From contig JAILYB010000067.1 in the NCBI GenBank assembly GCA_021437785.1, forward strand, positions 3,744,501 through 3,808,500: a stretch of 64,000 bases of DNA, read 5' to 3'. The notes under the pieces are model-generated. The model ran no database searches. It saw only the letters and a program-made list of their open reading frames with translations, and was not told the origin of the DNA. The translations under genes and the position numbers were made by a program. This document shows positions 35,237 through 46,554 of this stretch, piece after piece; positions within the stretch are counted from its first letter, which is position 1; every line of letters begins with the position of its first letter. Source of the stretch: Rhodomyrtus psidioides. Taxonomy: Eukaryota; Streptophyta; Magnoliopsida; Myrtales; Myrtaceae.

Positions 35237-35785
35237 TTAGGGAAATATTTCAAGTGTTACTGGCTTATTACGAAGTTTGGTAGCAAAAGTATCTCTAGAA
35301 GCAGATGTGAAATATCTGGTGTATGATGACCGAAATTTTTCTAGAAGTATTTTTGTATCCATCAAAGATGCAGCAGCACCAGTATCTATAAGTGCTATGA
35401 ATTGAATGGGTTTTGAAGACTCAAAAGTGAGTATATGGACAGGAATATACGACGAATGGAAAATCGGGGACTTAAGATGTAGTAAGTCAGAAGTTTCAGT
35501 AGGGAAGAAGGCAAAAATGTCACCTGGAGAATCATCTGAATCGGAGGAATATGCCTGAATGGCACAAAGAATATCAGGAGATGGTTCATCTTCGACTGAG
35601 AAGACTGACTCAATGTCTTCGTCACTAAGAAAAATACCAATAGTCTGAGAAATTTTCTGGATCATATAACTGCCTTGATGTTTTTCCTGTGGACATTTCT
35701 TCGCATAATGCCTCTTTTTGTTGCAGATATAACATCTGTCAGATTTCTTCTTCTTGGATTTGGAATGGCGCCCTTTTTTCTTCAA
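35237..35785 (-). pseudogene. Viral CCHC knuckle and aspartic protease
   Basis: A basic start is followed by CYICNKKRHYAKKCP, a C-X2-C-X4-H-X4-C knuckle of the coat region. A Ser/Asp-rich linker and then FIALIDTGAAASLMDT, the aspartic protease active site, follow. The frame overlaps neither neighbour and ends at a stop at 35237, before the protease-RT link. Confidence 0.85.
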
Positions 35786-37460
35786 GAATTTTCACTTTCC
35801 TTTATGTCGCTTTTGCTTCCCAAAGGAGAACTTTTTAAAATGACACTTATTCTTATGACCCGAATAGGACGGATCATTGCAGTCTTTGGAATTAATTTTG
35901 AGTTCTGAACGATGACAAGCTTTATCCATATGATGATTTTGCTGCAAGTAGGACTGGAATAGTTCTTTTTTGCGACATAAATCTTCAATGGCCACATGTA
36001 CTGCTTGTTGGAATTCTCCAAACGTGGCTTCTTGGATTGTTCGCTTGTTAGATTGCAAAATCTTCTCAACTGCATCACCAATTTCCTTGAGAATGGATGC
36101 CAGGAAAATAGGCTTAAGATTGATGTCAGTACCGAGATGATAGAACAACTTGATCGTTTCTCTGAAATGATGATCAAGGTCTTTCCGGAATGTAGAATAA
36201 TATTTCCTTTCAAAGAACTCCTTCCGCTTGAGTTCCTTTTCATTCGCTGGTTGGCCAATAAAGTAGAGATGGATGATCTGTATGGCTTCTTCCAATGACA
36301 TGGTCAAAAAAACAATTTGATCTTGGGATAAAACTGCTTTTCACCAATCTTTTAGGGCTCTTGTAAGCTTGGTGGTAAATTCAAGCAGTACTTCATAAGT
36401 ACTATGTTCCGTCAGATTCATTGCTAACATCTAAGCATGAAATTCCTGAAGTCGATCTGGCCATTTCCGATAAGGAATATCATCAAAAGAGAAGTATGAC
36501 TTTAGGGCCGAGACTAAACTAAAACCAGTTTCTGGAGGAAAAGTCACTTCGAGTTCAGCCATATGTTCTTCTTGGGGAGTTGGATCTGCCATCATGATTT
36601 TAGGAGTAGGACCATAAAAAGAATCTTGAGAAGAATATGAGGGACATGATTCAACATAATCTGAAGAAACTGAAGCCGGGATGGAATGAGTAGGTTTAAC
36701 TGTGGAAATGGTTGGGACTTGGTGTCTTAGGAAATTTTCAAGTGGGTTAGACACCATGAATGATTGAGAAAGATGTGTTGGGGAATCAGGTGGTGTTTGT
36801 TGTGGTTCTGGCTTAGGGGGAGCTGAGGGAGCTGAAGAGGATGATTTTCTTTTTCCACGGGCTTTCTCCTTCTCAATTTCTTTTAGCTGAGCTTGGAGGG
36901 CTAAGACATTAGTTGTGGGAGCTGGTGGTGCGGATCTAAGGAGTTATGCAAAGGATGAAGACGATCCTGCAGATTTAGCCGGAGACCTTTGTAGAGGTGA
37001 AAACAAAGGATCTGTGGAAAAAAAAGAGGTCTGGGTTGCGGAAACTCAGCAAGTTGGGCTTCCAAAATTTGGATTTGATGCTTGAGCTTGTCAATTTCAG
37101 GGCTTTGATCTTCCATAAAATGGCTTCGAGGAATCTGTTGGGTTTCTAACAGATACAGCCGCTTCTGGAAGTCTTCAAGCATCTTTTTTATCAAAGCAGT
37201 GTCTTCGATCACTTTGCCAATTGCCTGGTTCTGAGCAAGTGCATTTTCCGTCTGCCAATTTAGTACGGCATCTGAAGGAGAATGGGGCTTTCTTCTTCCA
37301 AAAGCATCTAGTTCATTCGGAGAGGGCACTTTTGGAGAATGGAAGAATTTTTTCTAAAGATCAGAGAAACTCTCTGCTGGAGGGAATTTAACACTTGAAG
37401 AACTAGATTGGCCAGAGCCAAATGAAGGCAATGGAGGAAAATCTTCAGGCTGAAGCATAC
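35786..37460 (-). pseudogene. Viral structural (coat) region
   Basis: Three minus-strand frames follow one another: 37329-36901 (coiled-coil stretch around VIEDTALIKKMLEDFQKRL), 36757-36431 and 36307-35792 (YFIGQPANEKELKRKEFFER, then a basic Lys/His-rich end). The upstream end reads into LQPEDFPPLPSF near 37450, the last viral text before the copia junction. Stops near 37355 and shifts between segments break it. Assignment to coat protein rests on its place before the CCHC knuckle. Confidence 0.65.
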
Positions 37461-37464
37461 AAAT

Positions 37465-38486
37465 GCTTTGCAGCATGAGTCACCTCTGCTTCACCACCAT
37501 TGCAATTTTCCACGGTGTCTTTCACTTCTGTGACCTCAATGAGTAAGTTTTCGTCATTAATAGCATGACAAGTAGCGCCACTATCAACCACCACTCAGAA
37601 GAGACACTGGCATTTTCATTCTTCATCATTCCAATGAAGGCTTGAAGCTCAAATTCACTAATTAGCATATTATTCTCATTTTGTGGTGTTTCTTTATTTG
37701 GCTTCTTTGGTAGCTTACACTCTGCTGCCCAGTGACCCCACCTTCCATAGTTATGGTACTTGCCCTTCTTCTTCCTTTTGAAGATAGTCTTTTTGGTCTC
37801 TAACTGTAAAAAGGAATCACATTTTGGTGACTTGAACTTTTTATGAGGTTTATAGGAATGTGAAATTAAGTTGGCGATTGACTTTGTTGTCCTACTTGTT
37901 CCAAACTCTTCCTATAAATATTTTGATCCTCAATGTGAATATACCTCTTCAGTTCATCCAGCCCCATCTGTTCTTTTTGTCTAAGTATTTCAGTCTTGAA
38001 AGAACTTCATTCATCAGGTAGCTTACTCAACACAAGACCGACAAAGAGATTATCGGACAAATTGGAGTTATCATCTTTCAACTTGTTCCTCATGTTCTCG
38101 AGTTCAACTAACTAAGAGGTGATGCTCGAATTCATATTGAATTTAAAATCAAAAAATTTCTTCGCTATGAGAGTTTTGGAGAGCCATTCTTATTTTTAGA
38201 ACTAAGCATTCAAGTGATCCCATGTATCTTTTGTCGTCTTATACTCATTATAAGTTATAGCTAGACGAGAATTTAGAGAGTTCAACAAGTAATCTCTACA
38301 AAAATATTCATCTTTGTTCCATTGATATTCATCCACATCTTCAGTGGTAGATAAAAAATCACTCAAAACAGTGTAGAATATTTCACGTTCTTTTATGCCA
38401 AATTGAACATGTTATTTTCAATCATGAAATTCATTAACATCAAATGATTGCAGCTTTATAATATCATAGAAATTATGTTTTTCCAT
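37465..38486 (-). pseudogene. Copia gag and start of protease
   Basis: From an ATG at 38486 the minus strand reads MEKHNFYDIIKLQSFDVNEF, a copia Gag start, followed by UBN2-like text. Near 37760-37720 an eroded zinc knuckle reads YHNYGRWGHWAAEC, with both first Cys changed to Tyr. Near 37590-37560 is the protease motif VVDSGATCHA. The frame is broken in places and stops at the viral junction near 37460. Confidence 0.85.
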
Positions 38487-39028
38487 TTCAATCAGAGCAA
38501 AGAGTTAGAAAGAGTGTACCTTGGAGTCCTCGAAGGTCACAAAATCGAATAATGTCTCTAACTTCGGTCAAATTGCTCTGTAGAGATGGAATTTGCCAAA
38601 ACAGACCCCAAAAATGGGTCTGGAGCATCCAAAAATCTTAAGATAGACTGCCCTTGTCGCCGGAAACTGGCCGAAAAAAAATAGCCAAAAAATCGACGGA
38701 AAATTGCAAAAAATCGCGCGCTACAGTATCAATGGAACTTCCGGCGGCCGTATATCTATAGTTCGACCTCCATTCGACGCGAACGACCACTCAAAACGTT
38801 CGTATTGACGAGTAGAACAAAACCCAAGTGGTCTCACCCTCTGAAATTGGCTATAATTTATAGATTCTTGATTTAAATATTTCGGCCACCCGAATTTCAA
38901 ACTCAGATCCCGGCCAGACCAACCGTTGAACTCAAAAGTAACTTATACCTGCGAGTTAGTCTCGACGATATCTTCAAGTAGACACCTTGCTCGCTCAAAT
39001 CCGACACATAGAGATAATACTTCAAAAT
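38487..39028 (-). other. Leader of the nested copia element
   Basis: Non-coding DNA between the 5' LTR and gag. I found no clean Met-tRNA primer site next to the LTR; a weak one (cagagcaattt on the minus strand) is near 38570-38585. Confidence 0.45.
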
Positions 39029-39227
39029 TATTAGAGGTTGGGATTTGAGAAAGTAGAAAGTGTTTTGATTGCTTGAAGTATTACACTAAGAAACGTCAAG
39101 TTTTGAACGTTCAACAATATTATCTCCAGCGTAGAAAAACCCTGGAGTTAATAAGCAAGCTATTGGACTCCAACCCATATAAACCATTTGCTATATTATC
39201 TAGACTATATTAACAATATATCCAACA
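39029..39227 (-). repeat. 5' LTR of the nested copia element
   Basis: 199 bp ending tatccaaca on the plus strand, followed by target duplication atata. Its far end reads tattagagg, the tgttggag of the other LTR with substitutions. It has an insertion relative to 18199-18390. Confidence 0.85.
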
Positions 39228-39468
39228 ATATAAAGTAGGCACATCCAAACATTCCATACAGAGGTTCAGAGGAAATACAACAATCACATAGGTACAATAC
39301 GTAGCTCCTACTTCGACAAGTGAGGAGAGGTACTCGCATGCTAACAAAGCTTAAATCCACAGCTTCAATACTTAACAATGTATTACGGCTGGAAACAAGT
39401 TATTTTTCTTAAGGATACCACGGAGGTGGGTTGCATAGGATAGCTAGTGGTCGAACTCGTGTTCGATG

Positions 39469-41403
39469 TTAATGGTGAGGAGGCTTCTCAAGATCCTCGA
39501 GGCTAGTTGGGCGGAACCAGGCCGTGTGCTCCAACACCGAGCTCTCGGCATTCCCCGGCTTGGGAAGTTCGCCGTGGGCTCGGAGGTGATGGTCGGTCGC
39601 AGGCCCAAACACCCCGGTCTTGGGGTGCGGAGCCCAGTACTTGTCAGATGGAGCCTCGATCACTTCATCGGGGACCACGCTCGGTGCGGGTTGATCCTCG
39701 GGGTTCTTGTCATACACGGATGTGTGGGCAGCTCTCCTGCAACCAGCACACAGATCCCCATGAGTTATCGGCTTAATTAACATGCACCGATCTTAATTAA
39801 CACACCATAGACATTAGACAACACAAATGCAAGCTTTTAATGGCAAAATGAAACTTCAGGAATTAGTTGATAATATAGGTAGGTGATCAACTGAATTTTC
39901 CGGTTATAGGGAAGACAGCCGTCTGCTTCCATCAATAGATAGATGAGTTCTTGTTTCTTTGGCGGGTATGAGATTAGACCGAGAAAGAAGGCACGCCAAC
40001 ATTCCGGTAAAACCGGAATGGGGACCGGAAAAGCTAAGAGAAGAGTCCAAAAACCATCCAAAGCACGCGGATCGCCCGAGGCAGGTCACATTCGCATTTA
40101 GAATTAATTAGGATATAAAACGTAAACAAAGCCTTCATCACCCAAAGTGTCTCTGTAACCTCGTTAAATTTTTTCGTTGTTAGGTGGGGACAGCGTGCCC
40201 CAAAGGTCGGTAAGCATGTTTACATCATGTTACATAAAATAATCAGATGGTGAGTCACGACCCACTACTGCGCTTTCTAGGTATTGGTTGATCTGCAATA
40301 AAATAAGGGGGGGGGGGGGGGGGGGGGGGGTCCTTTTTTAAAGGAGCCAAACCCATAGGTGGAGGAGAAGCTCACTGTCGCTCCGCGTGGATAGATATCC
40401 AGTCTCATCTTAAGGATGCTGACATTGCCCACCTCCTATTGATTTCTTGCTTTTTTTATGTGACATTGTTTTGGTACCCATCATCTTTGTCGATCACGAG
40501 AGTGAGCTGTAGCGATATAGATTATATAACAGGGCTTTTCCATTTCGGTATGCCAATTTTGACCCTCCAACGTTAGAAAATGACAGATTTTGACCACCCC
40601 CTTGTAGATTTAAGCCATCCATTCCGCAATAGCCAGAACATCTTAATTGACTTTCTATGGTGAGACTATGGAGAGGGTTCTCCAAGCAGGAAACAGGGGA
40701 TTGAAGGTTGAAACCTCCCAAGTCAAGACAGAGGAAAGATGCCCTCCATATCGGAGGTTACTACAAACAGCAACCACGAGACTTTACTCCTCTTCGACTG
40801 TACTACGGTACAGGGCCAAAATGGAAAGAGGGATTTAATTGCTTTTGTCCAAAAAGCAATCGAGCAGAAGAATCGGTTGAAGAACACTGAAATCGACGAG
40901 CCATTGCGTTTCTTAAACAAGGAATTTCTATTTCTTTTTTTAACATGGAACGAGAATTAGAAAAATCGATTCACTGGGAGATACTCAAAGAAATCGACAG
41001 GCGATTTGATAGGTTCAGCACACTCTCATAGCATTTAGCAAGACAAGACCTGGCTCTTCCCAGGTCAGTGAGTAATGATAAGCTAAAGATTTAGGCTCCA
41101 TGAATGGAAAGATTGTAAGAGCATGAGAGAATAACTTAACAGGGCAGCTAAATAAAACCCCGAATCTAAAGGAACCAGCAAAAACTCGAAGCTACTTTAC
41201 TACGTCGGAATATAAAGAAGATGAAGAAACCTCGCTACAAGTCTACGACGGAGAATATGAGGAAGGAGGAGAGAGAGAGAGAGAGAGAGAGACCTGAGAG
41301 CAAGAGAGGAAGGAGGAGGGTTGGGGGAGATGGGGCTCCAGATCTGAGAGACGACTCGCTTGCCGATTGCCGAGATCCCAGAACTCCTCGAGGTGGCGGC
41401 CAT
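39469..41403 (-). CDS. LEA protein (At5g17165-like), copy A, two exons
   Basis: Exon 1 is 41403-41294 and exon 2 is 39736-39469 (TAA), 378 nt for 125 residues. The donor is CTCAG|GTCTCT and the acceptor ttgcAG|GAGAGC, splitting an Arg codon. The N-terminus MAATSRSSGISAIGKRVVSQIW is basic and Ser-rich, like a mitochondrial presequence. The body has the block AAHTSVYDKN, then VVPDEV, SDKYWAPHPKTGVFGPA, EHTAWFRP and a LEKPPHH end. These match what I recall of the small LEA family of Arabidopsis At5g17165, thought to be linked to stress and seed desiccation. A (CT)n run begins at the donor, and the 1557-bp intron holds a 24-base G run. Copy B at 49072-51035 has the same exon lengths. Confidence 0.88.
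40307..40330. repeat. Homopolymer of 24 G in the LEA copy A intron
   Basis: Uninterrupted G run. The paralogous site in copy B (about 49983-49999) reads A-run then G5. Confidence 0.95.
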
Positions 41404-43779
41404 ACAAAAATATCTCTTCTGCGAGCTGAACAAGAGGAAGAGGAAGAGGAAGAGGAGGAAGAAGAACTGGAGTGAGCACTGAGCAGTTTGATCCGCCACA
41501 CATGAGGCAGGCCCTCGCTTTATATTTAGATAAAACCCAACCGCCATACCATCCAAAGGTGGACAGATCCACCTAACCCCGGTCCCCGTACTACGGTCCA
41601 CGCCCATGTGTTGGACGGCCTACTACCCATCAGAAAATTCTATCACAACCTTATCCATCCGAAATTGCCCTTGGTTATCTTATGTGCCATTTCTTTTTTT
41701 CCTTTCTTTTTTTTTTTCCCGAAAGATAGCATGAAATTTAAGGAGGTCTCGGAGAGCACGAGGAGGACGGATGAATTTTCATTTCGGACCAAACGATATT
41801 TTCTTAGGTTTGAAATTTGGGTACAAGCTAGAGCAATTAACGTTGACTTTCGTCAATTGCTCTACTCTTAAGAGTCTTCCTTCCTTGTCACTCGGGGATA
41901 TTCAACATCTCATGCTTGGTGTATTCCTTCGCTCGCGGTCAAAAAGCTAGCACTCGAGACAACTCGAAATACTCGAACAGCTCGTGTTTGCAAGTTTTCC
42001 ATCTCTTAATTGTCGAGGAGAAATTTTGGACAAATGTTCTAAAATTTAGGATTTTTTACGGGACAAGAAAAAATTTAACAAGAAAAAATTTAGGATGGAA
42101 TTAAAATTCGACCTCCACTCCAGTTGAGGCTTATTTAGGGTAATAAGCCTTAAAAAAAATACACTTTTGTTTGTTTATTATAAATAATAAATATCACATG
42201 GATAGTGATTTCTACCGTTTTGAGAATGTGCCGTGAGACGACGTCTCTCTCAGGGGTGACGGCGTTACTTAGGGGACATGCCAAAGCGCGTCTTGTCCCT
42301 GCCAAAATGACGGCTAAGTCCCCTTGCTTTCCAATTTTTTACAATCATTTTAATATAAAATTCCCCCCTTGACCGGTGAAGGAAGCGGGATACGCCACCA
42401 AAGAACCTTACCAATGATATTTTCTTTATTTAGATTTCCTGATATTTTTCTTTTATGTTCTTTCTTTCTTTCTTTTTTCACTTTTTCCATTCCTTTTCGG
42501 TAATGGCCGGTGTCAGCGATGGCCGACCACCGGCAATGGCAAGGAGAAACCGCCCTAGCCGTTGGGGACCGGCCTCGCCTCCCTCACCTACAAGGGTCAC
42601 CTCACCCGCAACCAGCTAGAGCTTGGGTGAGGCAACCCTCATCGACAGCAACAAAGAAATGGAAAAAATAAAAAGAATAAAGGAAAATAATAAATATAAA
42701 TGACGAAAATGTCATTCATTAGCCTCTTCTTTGAAACAATAAGGGTACTTTAGGCCTTTGTATGAAATAAAGTTCACTTAAGGCTTTTATTTAAAAATTT
42801 GAGTGCACTTCAAGCCCTTATTTGAAAATTCTTCATTTATTTTTATAGCACTTGATTTTACTTGATGTGTTTTTATTTTTATTTTGGGATATGTTCACTT
42901 AAAGTCATGAAATTTATCACCAAAGTGTAAAAGTGCAATCAAATCCATATATATAAGAGAGTCGTCGGCGATGGTGGGGCAATGGTCGACGAGGGTCACC
43001 GAGTATCCTCCATCGGCCAGAAATAGGCGAGGCTAGTAGGCCCCTGACCGGGGCCCGACAACTCCCATTGACCATTTCCCCAGCTCTTCTCGCACGGTTC
43101 TAGCTTTTTAGAAAGAAAAAATAATGTATTGGACACTTCATTTTAAATTAGTCGTTTTAGCCATAAAATTCATGTTTTGGACACTTCATCGCTACGTAGA
43201 AGAGAGAAAATATTTATAAAAAAAAAGGCCACATTAGCATTTTCCATAATTAGCCAACCCGGATGGAATTAACGGAAATACTCAATTACACCAATTTGAT
43301 AAATTTTAGTCAATTCTAAGCCAAGTCAAATGCAAAAATGATTCTTTCGTGACTCTCCCGATATTAGTATTGGTGGCGAATCTTCAATTATAACGGTAGA
43401 GACGAATGTATTATGATTCGCGAAACCTACTCAAAAGTCAAAACAATCGTTGAACACTTGAAATGACAAAAACAATCACATACATAACGTGGATGGGATG
43501 GATCGAGATAGTAAAACTACGCAGCTTTACGTGCACGGAAATGCGATGAGTAAAGTTACCATATAAATGAACACGCACGTCTTCACAAGTTACCAAGAAA
43601 GTAAACTTTGGATGAGTTTGATATATTTTTCAAAAGCAATTTCGGACTTCCGAAAACCATTGGTTGAAAGAGTTGCTAGTCGTATAAAATCATTCTAAAG
43701 CAGTTTGAGCCCAAATCTTACCTCCTCAAAATCCAAAACTGCTTTGTAATTTTTATGTCTAATTCGTCCTTTTAACTTG
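41404..43779. other. Upstream region of LEA copy A; no gene seen
   Basis: The part next to the gene is promoter and 5' UTR. A block near 42215-42270 (gagacgacgtctctc) matches one near 51515-51555 upstream of copy B. GC-rich text at 42490-42650 and 42960-43090 (ggccgaccaccggc, gcgaggct) looks like dispersed plant repeat. No open frame of interest. Confidence 0.45.
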
Positions 43780-44300
43780 TGCTGACACCTAAAATTGGTC
43801 TAGGCTACAGAAAGCCGGGAGACCCATAAGGACATTACAAGATCCAAAGCCCATAGTATCCAGAACGAGTCAGTAACCGTTAACAAGTCGTGGCCGATAC
43901 ACAAATACATCAAGCGTCATTGATATCGTAAAATCAGTGTATGATGCTGAAGATCAAGTAGAGCAGATAAACCTAAAGCTCAACCGTCCAATGGATAAGA
44001 TGGGCAGTTCCAGTTACCGAAGCCAACCCGAGAATTTAGGGATAGAGAGAATGCGAAATGACCGCTACCGATGGTTGCCTCTTGTACTTGGCTATAAATA
44101 GTCGGAAGCAAGTTTATCTAAAGGACCCACAAACCACAATCAATAACATTTGTCAATTTTACTCTACAATTTATCTTATCTTCTTCACTTTCCATTACAT
44201 TTGTCTTAATTTTATCATTCGATTTATCTTTACGTTCGCATAGTTACTTCATATCCGGAATCGCCACAAGAACCCGATTAAACATCAAAACCGATGATCC
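43780..44300 (+). repeat. Putative solo LTR
   Basis: Starts tgctgacacctaaaattgg, like the LTR at 20715 (tgttaacacctaaattttg). It contains a TATA box, ggctataaatag, near 44090, and CA-ending phrases near 44270-44305. The right end and a target duplication could not be fixed. Confidence 0.45.
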
Positions 44301-44829
44301 ACACATTCAGTGAAAGAGCTTGTTACAAGGTTGGTCTAAAGATGTGCATAAAAAATCTTCCTGGCATTGTTCTTTCCCCTTCGTGGGCTCGTGACTAGTG
44401 ACTACATTCCTCTTATGAGCACATACGTTCATTGGCAACATAAGTCGACGGGACGGTATATCCTAAAGTTTCCAACTTCACATCTCATGATCCTCCAAAC
44501 AAAGATCTAATATTTCTCATGTTGTCCTATCTTATATCCACCGCGTTCATTAATTTCCTTCACGCGATCTCTTGTATAAATTTATGGGGGGCTTCGTTTC
44601 GAGTGTAGGTTTTTCCTCGAGCCCATAGAAAATAAAAAACGAAAATTTGATGGGGGGATGGATGGGTGGGATTTTAATGTTTCTCTAAGAGAATTCTTGC
44701 CCTAAACTCATAGTCCTTAAGATTGCAAGAAGACGTGGAAGACAGCCATAGGACAACAATTAGAAAAGTAGCGTAATTAATTAGAAATCAAATTTCGAGA
44801 CCATGCACATCAACAACTCACATGTATTT

Positions 44830-45720
44830 CATACCGCAACGTCGCATGCCCCTCCCGGCAATGCCACCTCCTGGACACCACCCGGTGCCAACCTCCGGCC
44901 AAAACGTGCAAGTACAAATATGAATACCGCGATTTGTCCCTGACGAAGGGGCGTCCTCGCGACGGAGACCCTGACTCTCGCATCCACCATGGGGCCGCCG
45001 GTGATGCTCCCGAACTTAGTGTTCGGCTGTGGTCACAATAACAGCGGCATCGTCACTGAGAAGGATAAGGGAATCGTCAGGCTTGGGAAAGGCCCTGCCT
45101 CACTCATCTCGCAGATGGGCTCGTCTTTCGGTGGCAGGCGGTTCTCCGAGTGCCTGGTCCCCCTTCCACGCCCCGCCAACCGTCACGAGCAAGATGATCT
45201 TCGGCAGCGGCAGAAAGGTCTCAGGGCCCGGCACAGTCACCACCGCCCTAGTGGCCACGAAAAACCACCCCAACCTCTACTGTGTGACCCTGTCCGGGAT
45301 CAGCGTCGGGAGCAGCTACGTGGCTTTTAACTCTCCTAGAGCGGGTGCCATCAGGAAAGGGAATATGATCCTCGACTCGGGAACGAATCTAATGTTGGTA
45401 CCGCCGGATTTTTTCAACAGGTTGGAAGCGCAGGTGAAGAAAGCGGTGGAATTGCCGCCCATCGACGACCCTGAGCTGAGGCCACTGCTGTCAGGAGGGA
45501 CGTGCTGCCGAAGGGGCCAGTGCTAACGGCGCATTTCGATGGCAAGGCCGACGTGGAGTTCAAGCAGACAAGCACGTTCATAGAGGCTAAGGAAGGCTTA
45601 TATAGTTATTTTGTCTCGCCATGGATCCCACTTATAGGGTTCGTTAGCTGGATTTTAAGCCTTCCTCAGAGAGTTATATTTTGCGATGCATGTTACAATC
45701 TACCTTTGAGCCTCCCGTGA
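44830..45720 (+). pseudogene. Aspartic protease, 5'-truncated and frameshifted copy
   Basis: Parallel to the intact gene at 53100-54446 from its residue ~147 onward (YRNVACPSRQCHLLDTT). The first half, with the signal peptide, propeptide and first catalytic DTGS, is gone. Upstream-type sequence joins directly to mid-gene near 44830, which marks an internal deletion. A G run at 44948-44951 has one extra base and a C run at 45159-45163 has one extra base. Near 45490 about four bases are missing. The second catalytic motif survives as DSGT near 45378. The end has lost the FGNFAQ-type C-terminus. Confidence 0.9.
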
Positions 45721-46380
45721 AAAAAAAATGTAAAATAAAAAATCCCAACTCACTAATAGTCAATGCAATTTACCGCTGATATAAAAAAACAGGTGAAAGG
45801 ACAAATAGGAAGTTCGATCAAATAATTAAGACGACCCGATTCAGATGCCTCTTAGGGATGATGATGCTGCTATGCCCGTGGGCCATCTTTAATTCTTTCT
45901 CTAGTGGCCATATAGATAAACGAGCTTGCCATGGGGATTGAAAATTATGTTTTGCATTTTGAAGTCGATAGATAGAGACAAGAAGCGCTTTTGCATTCGA
46001 GATGGGGAACTCGTCAGCATACCATACCGGAATCCGTCATAAAATGCAGCAACAAGGGTGCTATTAACGGCTAACGAAGGAATTTCCATGATAGTGTAAT
46101 TCAACCTAAGGACGAAAATGCTTTAGAGAATTATGGCCCGACCTGCAACTCCGACTGGGACGACCGTGATAGCAGGACGTGATATTTATGACAGCAGCTG
46201 CGTCTTATACCTGTTTGGTCCTCGATGTTGTAGACTGATCATGGATAGCTCTAAAGACACCACGTTAACGAGATTCTTGCAGCCGCTTTCACCAGCTTCA
46301 CAATTTCCTCGAGAAAAAGAGGCCAGAGAGAGAGAGAGAGAGTGTGTGTGTGAAGCGTGACTGTAGATGTGGTACTATGG
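45721..46380. other. Downstream part of unit A; no gene seen
   Basis: Segments at about 45860-46180 match about 55190-55600 downstream of the intact protease (for example attatgttttgcattt and gcataccataccg), supporting a shared duplication unit. A (GA)n run is at about 46325-46345. Confidence 0.5.
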
Positions 46381-46554
46381 GTCACAAATCCATATTTGTA
46401 TAAAATTGGTCAAATATGGGTTATTAATTTTTAAAGGTTTCACTAAAAATAGGTCAACAATGGATCATACTTAAATTAATTTTCGACTCATATTGACCCA
46501 CTTTCGACTCATATTGACCCACTTTCGATCCATAAGGACAACATCCTTTCACAA

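Larger units (their letters stand above)
30861..37460 (-). mobile_element. Endogenous pararetrovirus (Caulimoviridae) fragment
   Basis: A partial, degenerate viral genome on the minus strand, inserted in the copia protease region; junctions are good to about 10 bases. In viral order it holds a coat/structural region, CCHC knuckle, aspartic protease, reverse transcriptase, RNase H, a C-terminal extension and a non-coding region with a TATA box. No movement-protein segment was found, so the 5' part is missing. It has no integrase and no LTRs of its own. The general make-up resembles florendoviruses or petuviruses; that rests on recollection of the family. Stops and frameshifts are frequent and a solo LTR splits RT from RNase H, so it cannot express a functional polyprotein. 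Confidence 0.85.
18199..39227 (-). mobile_element. Old Ty1/copia element split by nested insertions (21 kb)
   Basis: The host element of the stack. Its LTRs are at 18199-18390 and 39029-39227, flanked by target duplications atata (18194-18198 and 39228-39232). On the minus strand the order is: 5' LTR, leader, gag and start of protease (38486-37465); integrase to RT start (30857-29704); a 23-bp RT piece (26677-26655); RT end and RNase H (20714-19560); 3' tail and 3' LTR. The gaps are filled by the viral copy (30861-37460) and two solo LTRs (26678-29703, 20715-26649). The LTRs differ by many substitutions and indels, so the insertion is old. The paralogous site near 48815 lacks the whole block. 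Confidence 0.9.

Noticed and set aside
41221..41475. Plus-strand frame ending in a Glu run
   Set aside because: Complement of LEA exon 1 and its CT tract.
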